Origin: Sphingobium sp. AS12
GTDB lineage: Bacteria > Pseudomonadota > Alphaproteobacteria > Sphingomonadales > Sphingomonadaceae
Length of the DNA stretch: 64,000 nucleotides
Reading direction: 5' to 3'
NCBI RefSeq assembly: GCF_019097845.1
Contig: NZ_JAHRGM010000024.1
Location: forward strand, 1-64,000
Shown in pieces: positions 24,196 to 32,558 of this stretch. How positions within the stretch are numbered: position 1 is the first letter of the stretch; each line of letters begins with the position of its first letter. A model generated the notes under the pieces. The model was not told the DNA's origin, did no database searches, and was given only the letters and a program-made list of their open reading frames with translations. Both the position numbers and the translations under genes were made by a program.

Positions 24196-25829
24196 TTCGC
24201 GCCGCACAGGCTGAGCATACGGCCCGCCAGTTCCCGTTCGCCCATCACCACATGGGGGACGCCGAGTTTCTCCAGATAATCGACCTCCGCGTCGCTGTGC
24301 GCGCGGGCGATAACCGCCAGCTTGGGGTTCAGGCGGATCGCATGTTCGTGGATCGCGCCGCCCTCAAAACCCTCCGGCACGGCGATCAGCAGGTGATGCG
24401 CTTCCTTCACGCCCGCTTTTATGAGGTGGCGGTCCTCCAGCGCATTGCCGCGCACCACGGACAGTCCGGCGGCTTGCGCCTCCTCGGCCTTCTCCGCGTC
24501 TCCTTCGATCACCACGAAGGGGACGGCGCGCTGGGTCAGGCGGGTGGCGATCAGCTTGCCGACGCGACCATAGCCGACCAGCACGACATGGCCCATCGCC
24601 GGACGCGCGGCGGCGATGCGGGCGGCTTCGGCATCGACCTCCTCCTGCTTGCGGCCGCGCACGGCGAGCGAGAAGAGGATGGGGTTGAGGAAGATCGAGA
24701 CGATCGCGCCTGCCAGGATCAGGTCGCGTGCGTCGGCAGGCAGCACGCCAAGGCCTGTCCCCAGCGTGACGAGGATGAAGGAAAATTCGCCGATCTGCGC
24801 CAGGCTGACCGCGATGGTCATGGCGGTGTCGCCCGGTTTGCCGAACAGGCGGACGATGGCATAGGCGGCGATCGATTTGCCCACGATGATGATCGCGACG
24901 GTGGCGAGCAGCGGCAGCGGCTGCTGCACGAGCACGGCGGGATTGAACAACATGCCGACCGACACGAAGAACAGCACCGCGAAAGCATCGCGCAGGGGCA
25001 GTGTCTCTTCAGTCGCGCGGCGGCTGAGCGGGGTTTCGCCCAGGATCATGCCAGCGAAGAAAGCGCCCAGCGCGAAGGACACATCGAACGCATAGGCCGC
25101 GCCGAACGCGACGCCCAGTGCGATGGCGAGGACGGCGAGGCGGAACAGCTCGCGCGATCCGGTATGGACGACCCAGTGCAGCGCCCAGGGAATGACCCGC
25201 CGCCCGACGACCAGCATCAGCGCGACGAAGCCCGCCACCTTGAGCAGTGTGCCGACCAGCGGCGCGATCAGTGCGCCCGCCCCCGCCCCGGAATCGGCGT
25301 CGTTGATGACGGCGGCGAGGGCTGGCAGCAGGACCAGCGCCAGGACCATCACCAGATCCTCGACGATCAGCCAGCCGACGGCGATTCGGCCCCGCTTCGT
25401 TTCGACCAGATCAGCGCCCTGCAAGGCGCGCAGCAGCACGACGGTGCTGGCGACCGACAAGGCAAGGCCAAAGACGATGCCCCCCATCAGCGGCCAGCCC
25501 ATGACATGCGCCAGTGCCATGCCAAGGCCGGTCGCGACCGCGATCTGCACCAGCGCGCCGGGGATGGCGATATGCTTGACCGAGAGCAGGTCTTTCATCG
25601 AGAAATGCAGCCCCACCCCGAACATCAACAGAATGACGCCGATTTCGGCCAGTTCATTGGCGAGGCTGGCATCGGCCACGAAGCCGGGGGTGAAGGGACC
25701 AACCATGATCCCGGCGAAAAGATAGCCGACGAGTGGCGAGAGTTTGAGGCGATGCGCGATCGCCCCCATGATGAAGGCGACGACAAGACCGGCAACGATC
25801 GTGCCGATCAAGGGCGTGTGATGAGGCAT
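24192..25829 (-). CDS. ybaL: CPA2-family cation:proton antiporter (KefB/YbaL type)
   Basis: A 545-residue inner-membrane protein. About 12 helices make up the Na+/H+-exchanger domain: LSPLVGYLFAGIMVGPFTPG, EIGVILLMFGVGLHFSMKDL, and the ion-binding WLIVEDLVMVLALVLLPAL with its E-D pair. A cytoplasmic RCK/TrkA-N Rossmann domain (GHVVLVGYGRVGKLIATRL) lies at about 410-530 and would gate transport by nucleotide binding. The ATG at 25829 has AAGGA upstream. YbaL and KefC/B are close relatives; potassium or sodium efflux cannot be separated from sequence. Confidence 0.88.
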   Translation of the reverse strand: MPHHTPLIGTIVAGLVVAFIMGAIAHRLKLSPLVGYLFAGIMVGPFTPGFVADASLANELAEIGVILLMFGVGLHFSMKDLLSVKHIAIPGALVQIAVATGLGMALAHVMGWPLMGGIVFGLALSVASTVVLLRALQGADLVETKRGRIAVGWLIVEDLVMVLALVLLPALAAVINDADSGAGAGALIAPLVGTLLKVAGFVALMLVVGRRVIPWALHWVVHTGSRELFRLAVLAIALGVAFGAAYAFDVSFALGAFFAGMILGETPLSRRATEETLPLRDAFAVLFFVSVGMLFNPAVLVQQPLPLLATVAIIIVGKSIAAYAIVRLFGKPGDTAMTIAVSLAQIGEFSFILVTLGTGLGVLPADARDLILAGAIVSIFLNPILFSLAVRGRKQEEVDAEAARIAAARPAMGHVVLVGYGRVGKLIATRLTQRAVPFVVIEGDAEKAEEAQAAGLSVVRGNALEDRHLIKAGVKEAHHLLIAVPEGFEGGAIHEHAIRLNPKLAVIARAHSDAEVDYLEKLGVPHVVMGERELAGRMLSLCGAN

Positions 25830-25883
25830 AGGCAAATCCTTGTTCCGAACGAAGGCCCGCGCACTGGGGCCAGAGTCGATTCG

Positions 25884-26276
25884 TCAGGAACAGGCAGGGG
25901 GTGCGCGCGCGAGCCTGGAACGGGAGTGAACGCCGGATCGCACCATCGCTGCTGAAAGAGAAAATGCCGGAACGGCACATAACCGCCAGAGGATGAGTAA
26001 AGAGGCTGCCGCGACTGCCAGCAGCAGGTGAAAGGCCGACGGACCATCGCCGTCCAGCCGGGCGGTCTGCACCGTCTGCGGAGGGAGCGGCGCGCGCGCC
26101 TTTATCACCACATCGCTCGTCGCGGGATTGAAGGCGGACCCTGCGACCAGGCTAAGCGGCGGCCCTAGCGGCGCGAGGGCGGAGAGCAAGACGATAGCAA
26201 TCAGCATCCGCAGGGCAGCGATGACTGGCAGGCGTTGGCCCGCAAATCCTTTGCTGTCTGCTCCGATGCGCTTCAT
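25884..26276 (-). CDS. Small hypothetical membrane protein
   Basis: A possible 130-residue protein. It has an N-terminal hydrophobic helix (ALRMLIAIVLLSALAPLG), a 45-residue polar loop and a second helix (FHLLLAVAAASLLILWRLC), then a basic tail. No family is recognised. The alternative GTG start at 26285 has AGGG just upstream. There is no gene on the other strand, and the coding pattern is plausible but not strong, so it could be a chance frame. Confidence 0.42.
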   Translation of the reverse strand: MKRIGADSKGFAGQRLPVIAALRMLIAIVLLSALAPLGPPLSLVAGSAFNPATSDVVIKARAPLPPQTVQTARLDGDGPSAFHLLLAVAAASLLILWRLCAVPAFSLSAAMVRSGVHSRSRLARAPPACS

Positions 26277-26465
26277 GCGTGCCACTATCCCTTTATCCTG
26301 CTATAGATAGGGTAAGGCAGGTGGAAAACCACCCCCTGAACCGGCCCATCATGGTTGACAGGTCCGAGTCATTCCACTACCGGGCCACATTCCCGCGCGG
26401 GTCGGCTAAGGCTTCATGTCTTTGGTGATTTGCGTAAAGCAGATTTGAACGAGAAGAGACAAGCC

Positions 26466-26831
26466 ATGTTCGCTATCGTGCGCACAGGCGGCAAGCAATA
26501 TCGCGTCGCCGCCGGAGACAAGATCGTCGTCGAGAAAATGGCCGGTGAGGCCGGTGACAAGATCACGCTGGACGACGTCCTGCTGGCCGGTGAAGGCGGC
26601 GACCTGAAGGATGTGGCCGGTCTGACCGTCGCAGCCGAGATCATCGCGCAGGCGAAGGGCGAGAAGGTCATCGTTTTCAAGAAGCGCCGCCGCCACAATT
26701 ATCGCCGCAAGAACGGCCACCGTCAGCGTCACACGATCCTGCGGATCGTGTCGATCGGCAGCGAAGAGAAGAAGGCCAAGAAGGCCGCTGCCAAGAGTGA
26801 TGACGCGGCCCCTGCCGCTGCTGAAGCCTGA
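26466..26831 (+). CDS. rplU: 50S ribosomal protein L21
   Basis: A 121-residue protein. The core is [20 protein letters not shown] and [20 protein letters not shown], the conserved L21 motifs. A 20-residue Lys/Ala-rich C-terminal extension ([20 protein letters not shown]) is longer than the roughly 103-residue E. coli protein, as often seen in alphaproteobacteria. It starts the rplU-rpmA pair. Confidence 0.96.
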   Translation: MFAIVRTGGKQYRVAAGDKIVVEKMAGEAGDKITLDDVLLAGEGGDLKDVAGLTVAAEIIAQAKGEKVIVFKKRRRHNYRRKNGHRQRHTILRIVSIGSEEKKAKKAAAKSDDAAPAAAEA

Positions 26832-26863
26832 TCGCTTAGCGACTAGAATTAGGAGTTTAGACA

Positions 26864-27133
26864 ATGGCACATAAGAAAGCTGGCGGTTCGTCGCGCAACG
26901 GTCGTGATTCGGAATCGAAGCGCCTTGGCGTCAAGAAGTTCGGCGGTCAGGAAGTGATCGGCGGCAACATCATCATTCGCCAGCGCGGCACCCGCGTCTA
27001 TCCCGGCCGTAACGTCGGCATGGGCAAGGACCACACGCTGTTCGCGCTGGGCGAAGGCCGCGTGGTATTCCATGCTGGCAAGCAGGGCCGCAAATATGTG
27101 TCGGTCGACGCTGTGGCGCAGGCCGCCGAATAA
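26864..27133 (+). CDS. rpmA: 50S ribosomal protein L27
   Basis: An 89-residue protein of normal length, with [20 protein letters not shown] at the N-terminus and [20 protein letters not shown] in the core. The N-terminal tail reaches the peptidyl-transferase centre. AGGAG lies 10 bases before the ATG. It follows rplU by 32 bases. Confidence 0.97.
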   Translation: MAHKKAGGSSRNGRDSESKRLGVKKFGGQEVIGGNIIIRQRGTRVYPGRNVGMGKDHTLFALGEGRVVFHAGKQGRKYVSVDAVAQAAE

Positions 27134-27214
27134 CGGACGACAAGATGACGGGTCGTCCTCCGCAAAGGGGCGATCCTCCCGACAGGGCCATCAGGCGCTG
27201 TCGGTTTTCTAGGG

Positions 27215-27252
27215 AAAAAGGGGCGCTCCTTCCACAAGGAACGCCCCTTTTT
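27215..27252 (+). terminator. Terminator after rpmA
   Basis: AAAAAGGGGCG (27215-27225) pairs with CGCCCCTTTTT (27242-27252), with further inner pairing CTCCTT/AAGGA. The T tail makes it a strong intrinsic terminator for rplU-rpmA. The flanking 27134-27405 holds no gene. Confidence 0.9.
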
Positions 27253-27405
27253 CGTTGCTACGGGCCTCCCCTCCACTTTCCCTCAAGTCCCTGGAACTAA
27301 AGCCCTTCCCGCGCGTCATGCGGGCGGGGCCAGTCCAGAAAGCCACAGCGTCGTCAAGCCGTCATCATTGGCGGCTATCGGCGCAGACAAAGAGGAGAGA
27401 CGAGA

Positions 27406-27981
27406 ATGTTCGCCCGTACCCCCCGCCTGCTCCTGCGTCCGGGCTGGATGGAGGATGCCCCTGCCCTGGCCCAGACCATTGGTGACCCGGCGGTCCTGCG
27501 CAACCTGACCCGCGCGCCCAGCCCCTATGGCTTGGCGGACGCACAGGAATTTCTGGCCCGACCGCAGGATGTGCGCCAGCCCAGCCTGCTCGCCTTCACC
27601 CGGACCCATGGCGCGCCGCGTCTGGTCGGCGGCTGCGGCGTCATGCGCGCCGAAGATGGCGGCCATGAACTGGGCTACTGGATCGCACGCCCCTATTGGG
27701 GGCTGGGTTTCGCGACCGAAGCCGCGCAGGCGGTGCTGCGCATGGCGCGCGCCAACGGCGTGGACGACATCCGCGCCGCCCATTTCGCCGACAATGGCGC
27801 GTCGGGCAATGTCCTGCGCAAGCTCTGCTTTCGCCATAATGGCCGGGTCGAAGCACGCTTCAGCCCGGCCCGCGGCTGCACCGCACCCTGCCTGATCTTC
27901 GAGGAAGGCGCGGTGGCGCGAAGTGGGGACGATCCGGCGATGGATCTCTATGCCGATGCCTTGCCTGCGATGGCGGCGTAA
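27406..27981 (+). CDS. GNAT-family N-acetyltransferase (RimJ/RimL type)
   Basis: A 191-residue acetyltransferase. The strand TPRLLLRPGWMEDAPALAQT and the acetyl-CoA segment YWIARPYWGLGFATEAAQAV (a Q/RxxGxG/A-like site) place it in the RimJ/RimL group, which acetylates N-termini or small amines. GGAGAGACGAGA lies before the ATG. It sits between rpmA and obgE with a second, convergent GNAT gene; the target is unknown. Confidence 0.87.
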   Translation: MFARTPRLLLRPGWMEDAPALAQTIGDPAVLRNLTRAPSPYGLADAQEFLARPQDVRQPSLLAFTRTHGAPRLVGGCGVMRAEDGGHELGYWIARPYWGLGFATEAAQAVLRMARANGVDDIRAAHFADNGASGNVLRKLCFRHNGRVEARFSPARGCTAPCLIFEEGAVARSGDDPAMDLYADALPAMAA

Positions 27982-27988
27982 TCCTCCC

Positions 27989-28113
27989 CGCTCGCTGGGA
28001 GGTGGCACGCCGAAGGCGTGACGGAGGGGGTGAGGTCTGGACGCGAGACTTGTGTCAGGCGGCTAGCCCCCTCCGCCGGCTGCACCGGTCCCCCTCCCCG
28101 TGCCGGGGAGAAA
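27989..28113. repeat. GC-rich repeat cluster between two acetyltransferase genes
   Basis: This gap holds GGCACGCCGAAGGCGTGACG (a hairpin), GGAGGGGGTGAGGTCTGG, and the facing GCCCCCTCCGCCGGCTGCAC and CCCCGTGCCGGGGAG. These are typical pieces of a third repeat type in such genomes. Its right part is translated as the C-terminal tail of the next gene. Confidence 0.6.
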
Positions 28114-28629
28114 TGGCCGATCGAAAACCCGGATCGCCTTGCCCCCCAACACCGCATCGCCCAATTCCGTAAAGCCCAGCTTTTCCGCCACCCTGATCGA
28201 CGCGCCATTGTCCGGCTCGATGATGCAGCGGATCGCGGTCCCGTCCAGATTGGCGTTGGCCCAGCCTAGCACCGCGGCCATCGCTTCGGTCGCCAGCCCC
28301 CGGCCCCAGGCCTGCGGTCCCAATACCCAGCCTGCCTCCGGCACACCGTCCAGTTCGGGCAGGCCACGCGCGGCGCTCAGCAAGCCCGCCTCGCCAATGA
28401 CCGCGCCGGTCGCGCGATCCTCCATCACCCACATGCCATAGTCCAGCAGCGACCACATGCCCGCATAGCGCAGCAGGCGGAACCACACGGCCTGCGCATC
28501 CTGCGGCGATCCGCCGATATGGCGGATCACCGCCTCATCACCCCACAGCGCACAGCAGGCGGAATAGTCCGCAAGGCCGTGCGGGCGCAGGATCAGGCGG
28601 TCGGTATGGAGCACGGGCGCGGTCATCAT
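28063..28629 (-). CDS. GNAT-family N-acetyltransferase with repeat-derived tail
   Basis: A 188-residue acetyltransferase of the RimJ/RimL group. The N-terminus has TDRLILRPHGLADYSACCAL; the acetyl-CoA motif is GWVLGPQAWGRGLATEAMAA, followed by IIEPDNGASIRVAEKLGF, typical of the family. Two adjacent ATG codons (28629 and 28626) are possible starts. The last 17 residues (PGTGRGTGAAGGGG region) come from the GC-rich repeat at 28063-28113, so the ancestral stop was probably earlier. It is convergent with the other GNAT gene; the two are distant paralogues. Confidence 0.85.
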   Translation of the reverse strand: MMTAPVLHTDRLILRPHGLADYSACCALWGDEAVIRHIGGSPQDAQAVWFRLLRYAGMWSLLDYGMWVMEDRATGAVIGEAGLLSAARGLPELDGVPEAGWVLGPQAWGRGLATEAMAAVLGWANANLDGTAIRCIIEPDNGASIRVAEKLGFTELGDAVLGGKAIRVFDRPFLPGTGRGTGAAGGGG

Positions 28630-28729
28630 GCCGCGATCAAAGGCCGCTCCGTTCGGCCCGTCAACAACCAGTTGCTTATCCCCTCGCACAGAGGTTACAT
28701 TTCACGCCATTAGGCGCTATGGGCGCCCC

Positions 28730-29830
28730 ATGCATTTTCTCGATCAAGCAAAAATCTTTATCAAGTCCGGCTGGGGTGGCCCCGGTGCGGTCAGTTTCCG
28801 GCGCGAAAAATATGAAGAATATGGCGGCCCGGACGGCGGCAATGGCGGCAAGGGCGGCGACATCATTTTTGAAGCGGTGCAGGGTCTCAATACCCTGATC
28901 GACTTCCGCTACACCCAGCATTTCAAGGCGCAGCGCGGCACGCCGGGCATGGGCAAGAATCGCTATGGCGCGGGTGGCAAGGATCTGGTCATCAAGGTGC
29001 CGGTCGGCACCCAGATATTGTCCGATCCCAAGCCCATCGAGGGCAGCGAGGATGAGGACGGCATTCCCGATTATGAGGATCAGGATGTGCTGGCCGACTT
29101 CACCGAGGTGGGGCAGCGCGTCACTTTCCTGCGCGGCGGCGATGGCGGGCGGGGCAACATGTCCTACAAGACCAGCACCAACCGCGCCCCGCGCCAGCAT
29201 GGCACGGGCTGGCCGGGCCAGGAAATGTGGGTGTGGCTGCGGCTGAAACTGCTGGCCGACGTCGGCTTGGTCGGGATGCCCAATGCGGGCAAGTCGACGC
29301 TGATCAATCAGGTCACCAATACCAAGGCAAAGGTCGGCGCCTATGCCTTTACCACCACCAAGCCGCAGCTGGGCGTTGTGCTGCACAAGCAGCGCGAATT
29401 CGTGCTGGCCGACATTCCGGGCCTGATCGCGGGTGCAGCCGAAGGCGTGGGGATTGGCGACCGGTTTTTGGGCCATATCGAACGCTGCCGCGTGCTGCTC
29501 CATCTGATCGACGCGACCGGTGACGATCCGATCGAGGCCTTCCACATCGTGCAGGACGAATTGTCCGCCTATGGCGAGGGGCTGGACGAAAAGCCGCAGA
29601 TCGTCGCGCTCAACAAGGGCGACCTGCTCGGCCCGGAGCTGATGGAGGATATTGCCGACCAGCTGCGCGAGGAAGGCGTGGAGGATGTGTTCATCATCTC
29701 CGCCGGGACCGGCGAGGGCGTGGAAGCGCTGCTCGACGCGATCCTGCCGATCGTGGGCCAAGCACTGGACGATGCGAAGCCTGAAAGCGATGGGGACGAA
29801 GAAGGCGAGAGCCCATGGTCGCCGCTCTGA
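28730..29830 (+). CDS. obgE: Obg-family GTPase (CgtA)
   Basis: A 366-residue GTPase that takes part in 50S ribosome assembly and stress control. The N-terminal Obg fold is HFLDQAKIFIKSGWGGPGAV with Gly-rich GGPDGGNGGKGGDIIF. G motifs follow: G1 GMPNAGKST, G2/switch I AYAFTTTKPQLG, G3 LADIPGLIAGAAEGVGIG, G4 NKGD and G5 ISAGTGEG. The ATG at 28730 gives the family N-terminus. The position after rplU-rpmA and before proB is conserved in many bacteria. Confidence 0.96.
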   Translation: MHFLDQAKIFIKSGWGGPGAVSFRREKYEEYGGPDGGNGGKGGDIIFEAVQGLNTLIDFRYTQHFKAQRGTPGMGKNRYGAGGKDLVIKVPVGTQILSDPKPIEGSEDEDGIPDYEDQDVLADFTEVGQRVTFLRGGDGGRGNMSYKTSTNRAPRQHGTGWPGQEMWVWLRLKLLADVGLVGMPNAGKSTLINQVTNTKAKVGAYAFTTTKPQLGVVLHKQREFVLADIPGLIAGAAEGVGIGDRFLGHIERCRVLLHLIDATGDDPIEAFHIVQDELSAYGEGLDEKPQIVALNKGDLLGPELMEDIADQLREEGVEDVFIISAGTGEGVEALLDAILPIVGQALDDAKPESDGDEEGESPWSPL

Positions 29831-29837
29831 CCTTCAT

Positions 29838-29859
29838 CCCCTCCCCTGAAGGTGAGGGG
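29838..29859 (+). terminator. Small hairpin between obgE and proB
   Basis: CCCCTC (29838-29843) pairs with GAGGGG (29854-29859), with an alternative CCTTCA/TGAAGG pairing inside. It starts 8 bases after the obgE stop. It is a short repeat of the CCCCTCC type rather than a proven terminator. Confidence 0.35.
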
Positions 29860-29876
29860 CTTTGCTGGACTAGTCT

Positions 29877-31004
29877 ATGACCCCCCTCTCCGGTTTCCCC
29901 CCCACCCTTATCCGCCGTCTGGTGATCAAGATCGGCTCTGCCCTGCTGGTCGATCCGGCAGGGCAGGTGCGGGTGGACTGGTTGCGCACGCTGGTGGCCG
30001 ATGTCGCGGCGCGGAAGGTCGCAGGACAGCAGGTCATCATCGTGTCGTCGGGCGCGATCGCGCTGGGCGCGCGGCGGCTGAAACTGCCCAAGGGTGGGCG
30101 CGGGAGCCTGGAGGATGCGCAGGCGGCGGCAGCGACCGGGCAGATCGCCCTGTCGCAATGCTGGGCCAGCCTGCTCGACGAACAGGGCATTGTCGCTGCA
30201 CAAATGCTGGTGACGCTCGATGATCTGGAAAATCGCCGCCGTTACCTCAATGCCTCGGCCACGCTAGAACGGCTGATGGCGCTGGGCGTCGTGCCCGTGG
30301 TGAACGAGAATGACAGCGTAGCGACTGCCGAAATCCGCTTTGGCGATAATGATCGGCTGGCGGCGCGTATCGGACAGGCGGCACGGGCTGACGCAGTTGT
30401 CCTGCTGTCGGACGTGGACGGGCTTTACACCGCCAACCCGCACGTCGATGCGGACGCCATGCTGATCGAAACAATAGAGCGCATTGATGCGCGAATCGCC
30501 GCCATGGCCGACGGCGGCTCCGCGTCCGGCATGGGATCGGGCGGCATGACCTCCAAGATCGAGGCGGCGAAGATCGCGACCGGCGCGGGTGCGCATCTGG
30601 CCATCATTTCGGGCAAGGTGGATGCGCCGCTGTCGCACTGGGCGGGCGGCGGCAAGGGGTCGATCTTCCTCGCCGCACCCGCCAAGCGCGCGCGCAAGGG
30701 CTGGCTGGCCGGGCGGCTGACGGTGCGCGGGCGGATCATCGTGGATACGGGCGCGGAACGGGCGCTGGGCAAGGGCAACAGCCTGTTGCCCGCCGGGGTC
30801 GCCAGCGTGGAAGGGGTGTTTGCGCGGGGTGATGTGGTCGATATCGTGACCCCTGATGGCCGGGTGATCGCGCGTGGCCTGTCCGAATATGACAGCGAGG
30901 AAGCGGCGCGGATCGCGGGCAAGCGCAGCGAGGATATCGCCACGCTGCTCGGCCACCTGCCCCGTTCCGTATTGGTCCATCGCGACCATATGGCGATGGT
31001 CTGA
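29877..31004 (+). CDS. proB: Glutamate 5-kinase
   Basis: A 375-residue enzyme phosphorylating glutamate in the first step of proline synthesis. The amino-acid-kinase domain has RLVIKIGSALLVDPAG, IIVSSGAIALGARRL, VVPVVNENDSVATAEIRFGD and LLSDVDGLYTANPH, then GMGSGGMTSKIEAAKIATGA. A C-terminal PUA domain begins near residue 280 (AGRLTVRGRIIVDTGAERAL). proA is not adjacent. It lies 5 bases before the next oxidoreductase gene. Confidence 0.96.
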   Translation: MTPLSGFPPTLIRRLVIKIGSALLVDPAGQVRVDWLRTLVADVAARKVAGQQVIIVSSGAIALGARRLKLPKGGRGSLEDAQAAAATGQIALSQCWASLLDEQGIVAAQMLVTLDDLENRRRYLNASATLERLMALGVVPVVNENDSVATAEIRFGDNDRLAARIGQAARADAVVLLSDVDGLYTANPHVDADAMLIETIERIDARIAAMADGGSASGMGSGGMTSKIEAAKIATGAGAHLAIISGKVDAPLSHWAGGGKGSIFLAAPAKRARKGWLAGRLTVRGRIIVDTGAERALGKGNSLLPAGVASVEGVFARGDVVDIVTPDGRVIARGLSEYDSEEAARIAGKRSEDIATLLGHLPRSVLVHRDHMAMV

Positions 31005-31008
31005 CACC

Positions 31009-31923
31009 ATGGCTTTGCGGATGGCTATAACCGGCGCGACGGGTTTCGTCGGTACAGAGACGTTGGATCAGGCGCTTGCCAGCGGGCATCATGTCACCGC
31101 GCTGACCCGAAAGGCGCAGCCGCCGCGCGCGCGGCTGAAATGGGTGCCGGGGTCGCTGGACGATGCGGCGAGCCTGGATACGCTGGTGCGCGACGCCGAT
31201 GTCGTGGTGCATATAGCGGGCGTGGTGAATGCGCCCGATCGCGATGCGTTCGAGGCGGGCAATGCGCGCGGGACCATCGCGGTGATCGACGCGATGCGCA
31301 AACGCGGTGTGCGCCGGCTGGTGCATGTGTCGTCGCTGGCCGCGCGCGAACCGGACCTGTCCGATTATGGCTGGTCGAAGGCATTGGCCGAACGCCATGT
31401 GAAAGCCAGCGGGCTGGACTGGACGATCGTGCGACCACCGGCGATTTACGGGCCGAACGACCGGGAAATGCTGGAACTGTTCCGCATGGCCAAGCGCGGC
31501 ATCATGATGCTGCCGCCGGGCGGGCGGCTTTCGGTGATCGAGGTTGGCGATCTGGCGCGGTTGCTGCTGGTGCTGGCCGGTGAGCGGGAGATCAGCCTGA
31601 CCCGCATCTATGAGGCGGATGACGGCACGGTCGGCGGCTGGGATCATAGGGATTTCGGCGCGGCGATCGGCCGGGCCATGGGACGAGCGGTGCGGACGCT
31701 GGCGACACCGGCGTGGCTGCTGGGCGTCGCCGCGCGGACCGACCGGATGATCCGGGGCAAAGGCGCGAAGCTGACACCCGACCGGGTCGATTATTTCTGC
31801 CACCCCGACTGGGTCGCCGCGACCGGGGCGCATGTGCCGAAACAGTTGTGGATGCCGCAGGTGCCGACTGAGGCGGGATTGAAGGCGACGGCGGAGGCGT
31901 ATCGGGCGAAGGGTTGGGTGTGA
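31009..31923 (+). CDS. NAD(P)-binding epimerase/dehydratase-like protein
   Basis: A 304-residue Rossmann protein of the extended SDR/NDUFA9-like group. The dinucleotide motif is MAITGATGFVGTETL; VVHIAGVVNAPD and VHVSSLAA carry the usual central strands; the catalytic Y-x3-K is replaced by YGWSKALAE, which keeps Y and K. It starts 5 bases after proB. The N-terminus ALRMAITG allows a second start at 31021. Related proteins include CerR, the ceramide reductase of Caulobacter, and a role in sphingolipid synthesis is possible, but NDUFA9-like proteins have many functions. Confidence 0.8.
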   Translation: MALRMAITGATGFVGTETLDQALASGHHVTALTRKAQPPRARLKWVPGSLDDAASLDTLVRDADVVVHIAGVVNAPDRDAFEAGNARGTIAVIDAMRKRGVRRLVHVSSLAAREPDLSDYGWSKALAERHVKASGLDWTIVRPPAIYGPNDREMLELFRMAKRGIMMLPPGGRLSVIEVGDLARLLLVLAGEREISLTRIYEADDGTVGGWDHRDFGAAIGRAMGRAVRTLATPAWLLGVAARTDRMIRGKGAKLTPDRVDYFCHPDWVAATGAHVPKQLWMPQVPTEAGLKATAEAYRAKGWV

Positions 31924-31928
31924 CTTCA

Positions 31929-32029
31929 CCGTCATGCCAGCGAAGGCTGGCATCTCCCTTCTTGCGTCGCTGAAGAAAAGTGAGATCCCAGCATTAGCTT
32001 CGCTGCCCTTCGGGTCGCTGGGATGACGG
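31929..32029. repeat. Second-family repeat S2 between convergent genes
   Basis: CCGTCATGCCAGCGAAGGCT and the facing GGGTCGCTGGGATGACGG can pair over about 12 bases with inner pairing (GAGATCCCAGC/GCTGGGAT). It lies between two convergent genes and may also act as a bidirectional terminator. Confidence 0.65.
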
Positions 32030-32034
32030 GACTA

Positions 32035-32547
32035 TTAATCTGCCGCCACCTTCTTCGCCCGCTGTTCCGCCAGAAATTCACTGATCGCCTGTCCGCTGGC
32101 GTTGAGCAACGGGAAGGTGCGCGCGTCGGACAGCCAGTCGGGGCGGCGCCCGCCGCTGCCATACATGGTGTCATAGACCAGACTGAAGGCGAGGAAGATC
32201 AGCGTCGCGCCGATCAGTCCCTTGACCGCGCCGAAGCCGCCGCCCAGCACACGATCGACCGGACCCAGCACCGACTGGCGCGTGCGGCGACCGATGGCGT
32301 GCGCGACCATCTTGCCCGCGGCGAAAGTGACGCCGAACACCAGCACCAGCGCCAGCACCGCCGCACCGCTCCTCGTGCCGACAAAGGCGCTGAGCAAATC
32401 GGTCGCGGACGCATGGAACAGGCGGATCGCAAAGATCGCCAGCACCCAGGCCATCAGCGAGAGGGTTTCCAGCACGAAACCGCGCAGCAGGCCCAGCACG
32501 GCGCAACCGCCAATGGCGAGCAGGACGAGAATATCGACGGCGTTCAT
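32035..32547 (-). CDS. cvpA: CvpA-family membrane protein
   Basis: A 170-residue inner-membrane protein with four helices: VDILVLLAIGGCAVLGLLRG, LSLMAWVLAIFAIRLF, AAVLALVLVFGVTFAAGKMV and AVKGLIGATLIFLAFSLVYD. The pattern, including R22-G-F, matches CvpA, which is needed for colicin V export and linked to purine regulation and envelope function in other bacteria. It starts 11 bases after the radA stop and is probably co-transcribed with it. Confidence 0.87.
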   Translation of the reverse strand: MNAVDILVLLAIGGCAVLGLLRGFVLETLSLMAWVLAIFAIRLFHASATDLLSAFVGTRSGAAVLALVLVFGVTFAAGKMVAHAIGRRTRQSVLGPVDRVLGGGFGAVKGLIGATLIFLAFSLVYDTMYGSGGRRPDWLSDARTFPLLNASGQAISEFLAEQRAKKVAAD

Positions 32548-32558
32548 CGCCAGCGTGG

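Noticed and set aside
24051..25955. Long open frame on the plus strand opposite the antiporter gene
   Set aside because: It lies antisense to the well-supported antiporter and the end of the photolyase gene, has low-complexity H/D/Q-rich text and matches no family; it is an effect of high GC.
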